A stretch of 64,000 nt of DNA from Hydractinia symbiolongicarpus (lineage: Eukaryota; Cnidaria; Hydrozoa; Anthoathecata; Hydractiniidae): assembly GCF_029227915.1 (NCBI RefSeq), contig NC_079883.1:25668001-25732000 (forward strand). Reading direction: 5' to 3'. The position numbers and the translations under genes were made by a program. Positions 48,301 to 59,003 of this stretch are shown one piece after another. Numbering within the stretch: position 1 is the first letter of the stretch; every line of letters begins with the position of its first letter. The notes under the pieces were generated by a model that saw nothing but the letters and a program-made list of their open reading frames with translations, searched no databases and had not been told where the DNA came from.

Positions 48301-51300
48301 CCCTTCTTCTTTACTTGTTGAGTATGTTACACAAACGACCGTTCCTCCACATGAGATTTCCACCACGTGGTGCTGTAGCCTGTTTACGTGCTGTGAACGA
48401 TGATTATTATGACATTATGTTCAGGTATAATTACTTTGTTTGTGTCAAGGCTGGTCCATAGTAGGGTGTGTTTAGGACTATAAAACTTACGCCTATTTTT
48501 AGCAAAGGCCAGTAAAAAACATGAAAAAGTCAGGAAATCTTTAATAAAAATGATTGGCATTTTAATGAAAAATGTTAACACAATTTATGACTATTAGTTG
48601 ATCTCCTTATGTATTTGCTTATTCGATGAGAAATATTAAGGAAATATTTACATGGTATATATATTGAGGAAATATTTATATGGTCGAAATTTCATGAAAT
48701 TTATGCTAGACACTGTTCCATTCTCACAGGCTTCATCCAGAGTTCCAATTAAATGAACCACCCCGATTTCCATTTTGGTTCACGCCTGCGTCATTCATCG
48801 GTCGTGTTGTCATCAAAAAAGATGGAAGCCATATTGAATACTTTGATATGCATCTGCCGAACCATATTCAATTAAACATAGGTTGGTGTTTATATTTCAT
48901 ACGCCTCCATTAATTGCTGTAATTTCTAGTACTGTTTACACTATCTTTATGGACTCGTGTGTCAACTCTTTGTTCTTAGATATGGAATGGATAACAGCTG
49001 AAAGGCCGACTGAGGATAATATAAGTTAGTTTTCGCTTTGTGTATTGATCGGTTGTTCTTTGTTACACGTGAACGAGTAATTAATACATGTTTTCTTTTA
49101 TTCCTGGTGTTAATGTTTAAACTATTGTCTTTCAGCTGTCAATGATGCACATGGACAGGAGGTTGACATAGGTATAATCTCAGTTCAAAGTTTCATTTTT
49201 TTCTTGTTTTTTTATATGGGTATTGTGCAGTTTAATAATAAAATAATATAACAGTGAAACGATAAATTATTTATCTCGCATAAGATTTGAATAGACTGTT
49301 GTTATTCTTTTATTGGGTTGGCTTACTACAATTGTGCGCAACATTTTTGTGTCAGATTGCGAAGATCGTACTCACAAGCAAACACTCACGCTTATTTCGT
49401 ATTGGGCATGCACATTGGACATAAAGTTTCTTTGCTAATATTTACAGATCCGTAATTTTAATTTATACTTGCTTCAACACAATGTTAATTTCTTGACTCC
49501 CTCGAACTTTGATATGGGCGGTATTGTAATGCGGAAATGTAAAACTGCGATAACCGAATTTTGAAGACTGTTGTTTACTTGCCCCGTGAAGTATTGTAGT
49601 ATTCTTGGTTTTTTATACAAATAAAAAAAAATTAAAAATACAAAAGGTTAACACGAGGGTTTTTTTCTTTTAGGTTTTGTGGATGAGATGAGGATTGCAT
49701 CAACACAGCCATCAACCACTCTGGATAAAATTAAAGCAGACGGTGTGCCGTTTGATGTGGATTCTTTAACATGGACGGAAGAGATGTCAGTGGAAAAAGC
49801 ATACAGTGTTTTGGAGAAAGAATTTTATCCTTTTAAGGAGGTTAGTCTATCTGTATATTCTGACAAGAAACAAGATTTTATTTTAGCCTTTATGAATTGT
49901 TCGTAAAAAAGACAAGCCAAGAGGAACTCCTATTACTTAAGAGCACAAGATGTGCTGAATAGATTAATTGTTCTTATCATGAAATCATAATATTTTACGG
50001 TGTGGAAAATATTCTCTTCTAATGCGCAGCGGCAGTCTTTAAATCTTCTGAATAGAGAACGGTATTATCTATGCAGCATTCTACATTGACAGTCTTGGGA
50101 CAAATGTGTGTTAAGGATTAAACAGGTCAACTACCATTTTGTGCTAAGCCGAAACTTGAATGGCAACGTTTTCGAATGATTCTTTCCTGCAGATACCCTA
50201 CTTACCGTTCAACAAAACTTTTGAAGTTGCCAAGTCAGAAGAGAAGCTCATTCATCATATTTTATTATGGGGCTCTCTCGACGACCAGTCCTGCTGAGGT
50301 AAGATCTCCTTAAATTGTATCTACTTCTCGTGCTGTTCTTTGATGGGAGAGTGTGATGAGTTAAAAAATACCTTTTGTCTTGACTTGTTGACAATTTATG
50401 ATGTTTTCTCTCGTTTTCAGGTTCGGGGCGAACTCTTCGTGAAGGTCCACTCGAGAGTTCGCCCGTCATCAAGTTATTGTCAAAGAAATTTGTCAGTACT
50501 TGGTCTTTAGTTGTTGATCTAGAGGTAATTGTGTCTGTTTATTTTTGTTTATGTTTGTTTGTGTCACTTTTCGATTTACAATTACATGTACATTTTTATC
50601 CAGGTTTGGCTTAAGTAAATAACTTTTTTGTTGAAGTATAAAATGTGTGCTATGTTGAAACTTTCTAACCGAATAATCCTCTAATGATAGAAATGCAATA
50701 TCTAGTTAATTATATTTGTTGTTAGTTTTAAATCTTTGTGCAAAAACGGAACAGGTTGAATGGAATTTTATCATTTATTTGAATTTTCTCTTCAACGTTT
50801 GAGTAAAAAGTAAAGTGTCCACACGTTTAAGTAAAGTGTGCATAACTTTTCCATTTATACAGGATCTTGTTGCAAATAGCTCCGATCCACAGATCGCAAA
50901 GAATGCTAAAACAGCATTAGACAATTACCAGTAAGTATTAGATTCGTTGACTTTTTAACATTTTCTATTGTTGCTTTCTGAATAATGGTGTGGAAAAACG
51001 TAAAATATGTGTGAGCATTCTGGATTTGTACTGTAAAATACTATCGAGGGCTGATCAAGGGTTTTGGACTCGCAAGAGCGGTATGTTAATCTCGTGCGTT
51101 GTGTGTCACAGTATAACATCAAAACCCGACAGTATCCCTTAAAATTAAGTAAGAGTAATATTAGCTTTGCAAATGGTCACATTCTCTTTGTACCTTCGAT
51201 TTTAAAAATTTATCAGATGAATTGTGTGACGTGAATAGCATTTGGTATGTGGTTTTAATTTATTGTTTGATTTTCTTTATCGTGTAGTTTTCCAGTGCAG

Positions 51301-51657
51301 TCAATGATTTTGGATGCGAATGGTCGCTTTGTAAGCGGTGTCAATGCAAATGAATTATTAGACTCTACAAATTCATTCACCAGTATGATCGAAGGGTGAG
51401 TGGCACATTTGTGCTAAATGCATGTTTTATATTTTAATGAAGTTAGGTTATCAAGTGTTTTAGAAATTCAGCATACTCTATTTAGAAAATTCATATTTTA
51501 ATGAAGTTAGGTTCTCAAGTGTTCTAGAAATTCAGCATACTCATTTTGATCTTCTTGTAGAATGGTGTACGATGACCCACTTACAAACGCGTACGTGAAA
51601 TTTCTAGAAGGTGGTATCGTGAAAGCTGCCAAGTTGAAGAAATCGGAAGAACTGTAG
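45307..51657 (+). CDS. SELENON: Selenoprotein N, complete, 13 coding exons, one UGA-encoded Sec
   Basis: ER membrane selenoprotein that regulates redox state and calcium handling (SERCA) in vertebrates. Coding exons: 45307..45693, 46132..46266, 47253..47427, 48244..48424, 48730..48881, 48980..49024, 49136..49171, 49674..49840, 50193..50298, 50421..50524, 50863..50930, 51288..51395 and 51561..51657. All are GT-AG and phase-consistent: 1761 nt, 586 aa. A transmembrane segment spans about residues 41-63 ([20 protein letters not shown]). One EF-hand loop has D92, D94, D96, G97 and E103. The conserved core [16 protein letters not shown], the Sec motif DDQSC-U461-GSGRTLREG, and ESSPVIKLL with FVSTWSLV all follow the human protein closely. 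A standard gene finder would stop at the UGA. Length and Sec position are nearly those of human SELENON. Confidence 0.96.
46413..47140. mobile_element. MITE-like element in SELENON intron 2
   Basis: TGTTCTGCCCAATCTT at the left and AAGATTGGGCAGAACA at the right are exact 16-bp inverted repeats. The interior contains several CAGTCTTAAGACTGG palindromes (near 46471, 47052 and 47101) and no transposase. Target duplication unclear. Confidence 0.75.
50295..50297 (+). other. In-frame UGA selenocysteine codon
   Basis: TCC-TGC-TGA-G|GT at the end of SELENON exon 9 encodes S-C-U-G once joined to the next exon. Homology continues in frame for 125 codons past it, so the UGA must be read through. The splice donor begins one base after the codon's following G. 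Confidence 0.95.
50426..50464 (+). promoter_or_regulatory. Candidate Sec redefinition element (stem-loop 3' of UGA)
   Basis: GGGCGAACTCT (50426..50436) and AGAGTTCGCCC (50454..50464) are exact reverse complements, an 11-bp stem plus one U-G pair, with an approximately 15-17-base loop. In spliced mRNA the stem begins 6 bases after the UGA. Human SELENON carries a functional recoding stem-loop at this place. Part of the pairing is shared with conserved codons (GRTL and ESSP), so protein constraint contributes. Confidence 0.7.
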
Positions 51658-51731
51658 CTAGTCCTGTGAAATTATTCCTTTATTTAATTTAAAATTATTT
51701 GGTCAAAGATTTTAATGTTGTTGCACAAAAA

Positions 51732-51772
51732 ATGATGAAGGCATGTATCGTAAACTGATAGCATGTTAGAAA
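51732..51772 (+). promoter_or_regulatory. Candidate SECIS element in the SELENON 3' UTR
   Basis: About 75 bases after the stop. ATGA at 51735..51738 opens the core; then GGCATGTATC pairs with GATA(g)CATGTT (10 bp with two G-U pairs and one bulged G), closing a GTAAACT apical loop that contains the unpaired AA. The 3' side continues AGAAA, supplying the GA (51769-51770) for the non-Watson-Crick quartet. The spacing from the quartet to the AA is 13 bases, at the long end of what is usual, and the lower helix is weak. An AATAAA follows at 51833, so the element is inside a plausible transcript. Confidence 0.55.
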
Positions 51773-51832
51773 TTCTGTTCTTAGCATAAGGGTTTTTATT
51801 TGATAGGCTGGCCACACCTGAAATTTTCTAAA

Positions 51833-51838
51833 AATAAA
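51833..51838 (+). terminator. Likely SELENON polyadenylation signal
   Basis: AATAAA 176 bases after the stop codon, the first such signal downstream and just past the candidate SECIS. A second overlapping AATAAAA copy follows. Confidence 0.55.
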
Positions 51839-51849
51839 ATAAAAAATAG

Positions 51850-53946
51850 ACACCCCAACCTAAGAAAATTAAAACCTTATCACCTAAAATGTGGATCCAT
51901 AAACCGATTCCGAAAATGGTGACACCCATGTTTTGTTACTCCGTTTTATGTGACACAATAATTAAAATATGTTAAAACTTGCAACAGGATAATGGATTAC
52001 AGCAAAATTAATGCTATTTAAAATAAACAGTCCTCATTTTCGGGTAAATGCATTTTGAAAATCAAAATTTGAATAACCACTAAGCGAAGAATTACTCTCT
52101 CTCTATCTGATGGAAGTGGATTTTTGCTTTGCACAAGCACTCGTAAGTAAAGCACATGAAAATTTTCCACTATAAAATTATTTGTTATTTAGAAATATTT
52201 TTGTTGACTCAAGTGTTGTGTTTATTTTGTTTGTCTTTTCTTCATTTCTCTTTTTTATTTGCATCACCTGTTTAAATATTTTGCTCAGAATCTTGAAATG
52301 TATGCCAGTTTTTGCGTTTCCAACTCGTGTCTAAACTATTCTTTTAATAGCGTTTTGATAAACCAACCCTGGGTAACATAATATATATTGTCATGTAATC
52401 TTTTATGATAACAATTTCGTCACGTGATAGTTTCTTCACACGTTATTGGTTAGATGTGCTACATTATGTATGCGAGATTATTATAGGCAATATTTTTGGT
52501 GCTCATCTGTAGTTGTCTTGCCGCTTTAAAGAAGGCGTTTTATACAAAAGTGGAAGGCGATTACGGTTTTTTTAATCTACTATCCTTTCATTTTTTTGCT
52601 TATAGGTGTTACTTGAATTGTGATAAATTCGGGAATTGTGCTGATAAAATAACAGGTTTATTTTTAGTGAAACTCGAAATTCTCAGCCGTGAAACACCCA
52701 CCGATGATGATTTGATGTGTTAAACAACAGGAACTATTTTCGCGAAATTCTCTGATAATAAGTACCTGCTTTCAAAATATTTAAAGAATTAAAAAATCAA
52801 ATTGATCAACTGATATAACGATAACGAAAAAGCTTTCTTAGTTTAAAAAAACGTATTTGAGCACCAAACCCCGAATACGGTCCTGTTATCCTTCTTTTAA
52901 TATTTATTTGTGGATGTTTTTTGGAAATAATTTTTTTATGCTTTTAATGTTTATACTTAGGCGGTTTTTTTAGTGACATTTCGCATGTAGATATTTTTTC
53001 ATTTTATTTGTTGCTATGACACAGGAATTTAAATGGAAATAAACTGAAAAAAAAAGATTTGAGCCTATTTCTTAACCAACCAAATGTCATTTTAAAAATC
53101 CTAATGCGATTTTTGACTTGACATACCGCCTGTGATTTTGCGATCATGATAAGATATTACTGCGTTGTAAATTGTATACCCGGTTTTCTGGAACGTGTAT
53201 CCTGCGTGGTTTCTAGCTGTGACTGTTTCGTTCCGTTTTCGAGTCAAAAAAAAATAGAACATGTTGAGAAATTCTGTCGCATCGCAATAATTCTCTTCAC
53301 ATTATCGTGTGCACGTACGCCGTACTTTTAGGCTGTATTAGCTCAATAAAAAATTAATAATGCTCAGATTACTAAGGAAAGAATATTCTAAATTTTTATT
53401 AACAATTTGCTCCTAAGATTTAAAAGAAAAAAAATTACAGCAACCTATAAATTGATCACATGTTTTTCTTACCATGAAAAAAATATAATACACTATAACT
53501 ACCCACCTCTGATAATGTACACTATTTACAAATTTGAAAATAAGGCTCGCCGCATTTCTTGTCGTTTGGGTTATCGAGATGCACATAGCGCACATGGATT
53601 AATTCGAACACGCAAAAGGGCGTAAAATATGTTCGAATAAAGCAGTAGAAAAACAAGGGACCAAGAAATTTATTCAAAATAGCGGCGTTAACATAACATT
53701 CGAATTAGCAAATGTGTACTGTAAAGTATGAGTATGTCTTTAGAAGAAAGAAAAGAAATGGCTAACTAAGATGGTGGAAATAAGGAATATTTAATCAAAG
53801 AAACAAAAAAAATTAATCGTCCCTTTTATATACATAAAGTTGCTTAATCATGTATATTCAATTTCGATCGATATTTGTCGAAATTTTATTTAACTTAATC
53901 ATTTGTCCCATAAATGCACCTACGTGAACGTCAAGACACTGCAGCG
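51850..53946. other. Intergenic region between SELENON and the kelch-like gene (convergent 3' ends)
   Basis: The two genes converge here. There is no supported ORF. Short frames (52496..52723, 53146..53331) show no family features. Confidence 0.45.
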
Positions 53947-56900
53947 TCAAATCCAAACATCAGATACCGACATATAACATCTAGGATTTATCATGTCGCT
54001 AGCTTTTGACCAGGTATCTTCACGCGGGTCGTACCGTTCAACAGAGTTTAAATAACGGTTGCCGTCATGACCACCCAACACGAAAATCTGATTTTGCAAA
54101 ACTGCAATACCGATGCCGGTTCTTGGAGAAGATAAAGGAGAGACAACAGACCATTCGCTCAATACTGTGTCAAATCTTTCCATGCTGCGGAGATAGTCTT
54201 GACCATCGTGTCCACCTGAAAAATAAATCTTGTAGATTAGAATGTTTACGCTATTAAATGAATCCACAAAAAGGCGTTTTGGCGTTTAGGTGTGTTATGT
54301 TTTTTTCTTAAGCGTTATTCGCATTGATAGTGTTAAGGGGCTAACAGCGTTAGGACCATCAGTGTCAACAAGGCATTACAGATCTTGTGACAAACTCGAA
54401 CACAACTAAAAGATGTTTTTTCTGAACCTAGCCTTCGTTATTTCGAATAACGAAAAGCGTGTAAGTGAAAATCACAGACTAGCGAGTAAATTTGGAAAGC
54501 TTAAAAAAATTCTTACCTACGACAAAGATGAAACCATGCAACTGCGCTGCACCGAAGTTTATACGTTTCGTGCTCATCGCCGGCATCATTTCCCACTTGC
54601 CCAACTTTGTATCATATCGTTCTACAGTGCACAAGTGAGCCGTTCCCTGTCCTCCAAGAACGTAGATATATTCTTCTAAAGTTACAGCTGCGAACGAGCT
54701 TCTACTGTATTTCATGTCGGCAATTGCTGTCCATTTTTTTGTTTTGGGATCAAAGCACTCCGCAGACTAATAAGGAACGGGGAAAGTATATAAGTCATGT
54801 CTGAAACTATTAGATACACTCTCAAGATACCTAAAGCGTTTTCCAGTACATTATAGATATCATGAATGCAAGTCAACATCAAAATGTTTTAGTAGATGAC
54901 ATAATATGCCACTAAACATCAACCTAAGGAGATACAAGAATTTCTGCGCAGTTATCGGCGCCAAAATCGAATTCCGAAAAAACATGTGGCATGGGTTATC
55001 TATTTTCAAAAAATTTTTCACAAAAGTGTGGCGGCCTACTGGCACATTCAAAAAATTTTTCACAAAAGTGTGGCGGCCTACTGGCACTCTCATTAGGATG
55101 GCTGCATTTTTCCACTTAAAAATTTACCAAGGTTGCCAAACTTATGAGATCGACCGTATATTACGCAGTAAAAATAAAACCAACTGTTTTTAGTGTTTCA
55201 TATTTTAAAATTAAGGTATCTTGATGACTTTGGCAACTCAAGAGTTATCATTTCCACCACATAGATATTTTCTTCTTAAAATTATTATAGTACATATGTT
55301 ACACATGCTAAATTTAAGTAAATAATTAATAAAACATAGAGGAGGAAACTTTATACAAAACAAGAAAAAAAAGGTGATTTTACCTTTAAACACGCTTGAC
55401 CATTATAACCACCAATAGCGTATAGAAGTCCACCTTTAAGAAAAAAATAATTCAATCCATTTATAATAAGACTTAATCCATTTATTATACAAGACTTAAA
55501 TAAAAAAAAAGTTGATATAAATAATACACGATGACAACAGTTTTTAAAGGCGAGAAAAAGAGTTAAAGCCAAAATTAAAATGCTTGTTTTTTAATATTTT
55601 TATTATTTCCGTTTTATATAAAGCATTTTTTATTAATGCTAGCAGTCAACACGAAGGGTAACGTTTTAATAAAACAGGCATGGAAATGGCATTTCATTTC
55701 AGCACAAAATTGACTGTTAACTGACGTTTGTCAGATACGCCTTTGCTTCATTATAACAAAGACTTTTTAAAGGAATGGCCAAATTTGTTCTACATTTTAA
55801 GTTTGATAAATTTAAGATTGCGTAAAATCACTGAAAATGAGATTCGCATTTACTAAGGAAGTTTCAGTTTGTGAAAGGTAACATTTATCAATTGATAAAA
55901 CACAGTAAATGTACTGATCAGAAAGCAAAGTAAAGTATGAATGTTTCAGTGTAACAATACTTTTGAAGTATATTTTCAAGACAAAGTAATAAATTTTTAA
56001 GAATAATATATTTTAGATATCTGTGTAGATTATAAATTGTAAAAGAGTATGAATTTGGATAGAGTATGAATAAACGTATGCTTGATACTAGAGGTTCAAT
56101 CCATGTACCATATATATTAATGTTATCAAAACCTTAAAATTGTAGAGTAGATTACGTAAGACATGTTTTTACTTCTTATCTTCAAAATGTTTAGAAACTT
56201 TAATTTGTTTTTATTGCTTGTTATGTAAGCATAATCTATTACCACTTGATCAAATTACGATAAACCTTTTTTGAAATAAATTTATATTTTAAGAAAGAAA
56301 AACAAATTAAATAATCTATAACAACATGAATTTTAAAGTGGGCCATATTTTTGTTAGACCACATAAATAATAGTAAGAAAAAAACAATTATTGTTTTAAG
56401 TTCAACATATATTTTTTACTGCTTTATTTATCATTTTAACTCAAGTTTAAATTTACATCACAGAAGAATCATTTTAACATAGAAAGGAAAAAAAAGCTGA
56501 AGTTTTATTCACAGCAGGCTAGGACTTTTATTTCCATAAAAATGCTTGCTACTCATGTAACTCGCCTATATCATAGCTTTTAATAGTGCATTAAAAGTAT
56601 AGGTATATTAATTACCATGGATAGAGATCATAATCAGCTTAAGAAGCAATTAAAAAACAATAAAATATTAAAAGCCAGTATGGCTTATCACTAATAGCTT
56701 TATTGCAGAGGTATTAACCTACCATGAGATACACAATGATGAGAACTTCGTTGCTTATTCATTTCAGGTAAATAAGTCCAACTATCAGAGTGGTGACAAT
56801 AAGATAAAACAGATGCAGTGCAGTGACGTTGCACTGGCTGAGATGATTGTTGGTTGGCATAGGTATAGGTCATTCCCCCTGTTACATATATTTTGTCTGA

Positions 56901-58064
56901 AATAAAAGATGAAAATATAATGCTTAAAAAAATCCACTAATCATCACAATAAAATAAAATAAAATGGTATATAAATTCTATAGTATTTAAAGACAAGAAA
57001 AGCATAAAAATATCTTTAATACAAAACATTACATATTTACTATTATACTAACAATCACAATATTTGCATATAAAAAACAACTCAGAGTATGTGCACATAC
57101 CATGTACTGTGGCCGATGATGCGTCAACTCTTGGATAATGAAGTGGCTTGCAAGGTTTCCACATATTTTTCTCTGCATCATACAAACTACATGAACATAG
57201 TGCTTGAAACAACCCTCCTTTGCCACCGATTACCATGAGATGATTACTACTTCGTCTTCTACAGCCATCTTTAATTAAATCATGATCTAACAGTCTATAT
57301 GGATTTTCTTTTACGTTTAAAGTTAAATTAAGTTTTAAAAGGAAAGGATAACCCTCTGGGCAACTGAAAAAAGATTTTAATTTAAGAGAGTTTATAAAAT
57401 TTGTGCTAACATGTGATAGTCGTATATGTAGAAGAAGTTTATAAAAATCATTCATTCTGTCCTTTGGTGCATGTAAAGCCCACTGTTCTAAAAACATGTA
57501 AACATGTTCTTCTTTTATTATATTTATATTGTCACTAACCAAAATCTGCTTGATAACTTTTGAACTTGAAATTAGATATTCTTCATACTGCATTACTTTA
57601 ACAAAGTGTTCCAGAACAAATTCTAAGCATGACGATTTAAGCAATGATAAACAGTGAATTTCAGCAAAGTCAAGAAAACCTAAACAGTTTGAAGGGTGCA
57701 ACTGACTCTTAAGGAAGTCACAACAAGCATTAACAACTTTTGATACACCTAACATATTAGATGTCACTAATAACGATTGGACATTGTTAACAGTTAAACT
57801 AATATGTCCAGTATATGCGAAGTCAACCAACATTGCAATACTTTTAGAGTCTGTATCATGAAGATTTACAGTTCTAACGAAGCTCTCTTCCATTCGCCCA
57901 GTAAACATTGCTTTAAAATATTCACTTATAGCTGCTAATACAACTTTGTGTGCAAAAACCGAGATTTCTCCGATTTTAAGTTCCACATCACACAACTCTT
58001 CATTTTGACGCAATAACGAAAGTCCTTTTAGCAAAAACTGGGAGTGCTCTTTGTCAATGAACAT
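53947..58064 (-). CDS. Kelch-like protein (BTB-BACK-Kelch), complete
   Basis: Substrate adaptor of a cullin-3 ubiquitin ligase, judged from architecture. Exons in transcript order: 58064..57101, 56896..56723, 55433..55384, 54766..54517 and 54215..53947. Phases agree; 1707 nt, 568 aa. The BTB domain is about residues 20-125 (ELCDVELKIGEISVFAHKVV, EYFKAMFTGRMEES). The BACK domain is about 130-235 (NCLGFLDFAEIHCL, VYMFLEQWALHAP). Six kelch repeats run from about residue 275 to the end, with double-glycine and Y-x-P/W motifs (LMVIGGKGG, IYVTGGM, LYAIGGYNGQ, IYVLGGQG, IFVVGGHDGQDYL, IFVLGGHDGNRYL). The gene lies head-to-head with FSIP1, about 940 bases apart. I cannot assign a specific KLHL number; family members of this layout include KLHL12, 18, 20 and 28. 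Confidence 0.93.
55005..55087. repeat. Two-copy 42-bp tandem duplication in a kelch-like intron
   Basis: TTCAAAAAATTTTTCACAAA followed by AGTGTGGCGGCCTACTGGCA occurs twice in a row starting at 55005 and 55047 and is essentially identical, so the duplication is recent. Confidence 0.85.
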
Positions 58065-59003
58065 CTCAAGTTTCGTTAGTAGTATATATGTACATTTAAA
58101 TAGCTTTAAGTTTCATGGTTATTCGAGATTATCCCTGGATGAACCTCCTCGAGAAAGTGACGTCTCTTCGATTTCTGCTAGCTATGTTTATATTTTGAAT
58201 TTTTTCCAAGAATGAGAGAGGAATGGGAAGCACTTGTTAGGTGAGCATGTAGCTAGCATTGTTTTTTGTCGTGGTTGCAGTTACTATAAAAAAAGCCGAA
58301 AGTAATCTTAAAATTATGGGTTCGTGTAATTAAGCAATGATAAATAAACAAAGATGGCGTATTTTAAGTTGACATTTTATAATTCATCATCTTGTTTCGT
58401 TTTTCGTTTATATTTATGTTTTGGTAGTTAAGCTAGCTAACACTAAAATTCGTATATTACTTGCTAAGTTTTGCTTAAAGTATAAAAAAACAGCTAATTT
58501 AACCAGCCAACCACATCACAGTTTTGTTCAGAATATAAAAGTGTTGATTTTTTATGAAAATATGTTGCTATAGCGAGCTATATATAGCTAAATCTACCTT
58601 TTACATTGCACCAAACAAGGCACCTTCCTAATAGGGTATATATCCTGGTATGTACATGATCATGTGAACAAACTATTATAGCTGTTGTCTGTGATTAACA
58701 TAAAATTTTAACCTGATTGACAGAAGGTAGTTAAGTCTTTTAAGCCCCAAACTTGTTTGAGTGGCACAGAGAGATGTTCAATCAAGTAAATGCTATATAT
58801 TTATATATCTTTTTATTTTTCTCTTTCTTACCCTTCTGCAATGAAAGGCTGAAGTTGGTTTTGAATTCCTGTTTTTAATTTCATTAACTGACAAAAAATC
58901 TTGACGATTTTTTATTTGTCTTTTCTTTATTTGCCATTTTTATCATTGTTTTGGTTTGGAAATTGAGTAATTATTTGTAATTATTTTAGAATTAACACTT
59001 TTC
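58065..59003. promoter_or_regulatory. Head-to-head intergenic region, probable bidirectional promoter
   Basis: The kelch-like ATG (58064, minus) and FSIP1 ATG (59004, plus) diverge from it. A CRE-like TGACGTC lies at 58158..58164. A donor-like TTGTTAG|GTGAGC near 58240 and an acceptor (TATTTTAG) at 58990 suggest a non-coding first exon for FSIP1. These assignments are inferred from sequence signals only. Confidence 0.45.

Noticed and set aside
50248-50472. Minus-strand frame over SELENON exons 9-10
   Set aside because: Antisense shadow of the Sec-containing exons.
58213-58240. ATG upstream of FSIP1 (MREEWEALV) as the true start
   Set aside because: Splicing to the acceptor at 58990 puts it out of frame with the FSIP1 ORF and it soon hits a stop; at most a uORF.
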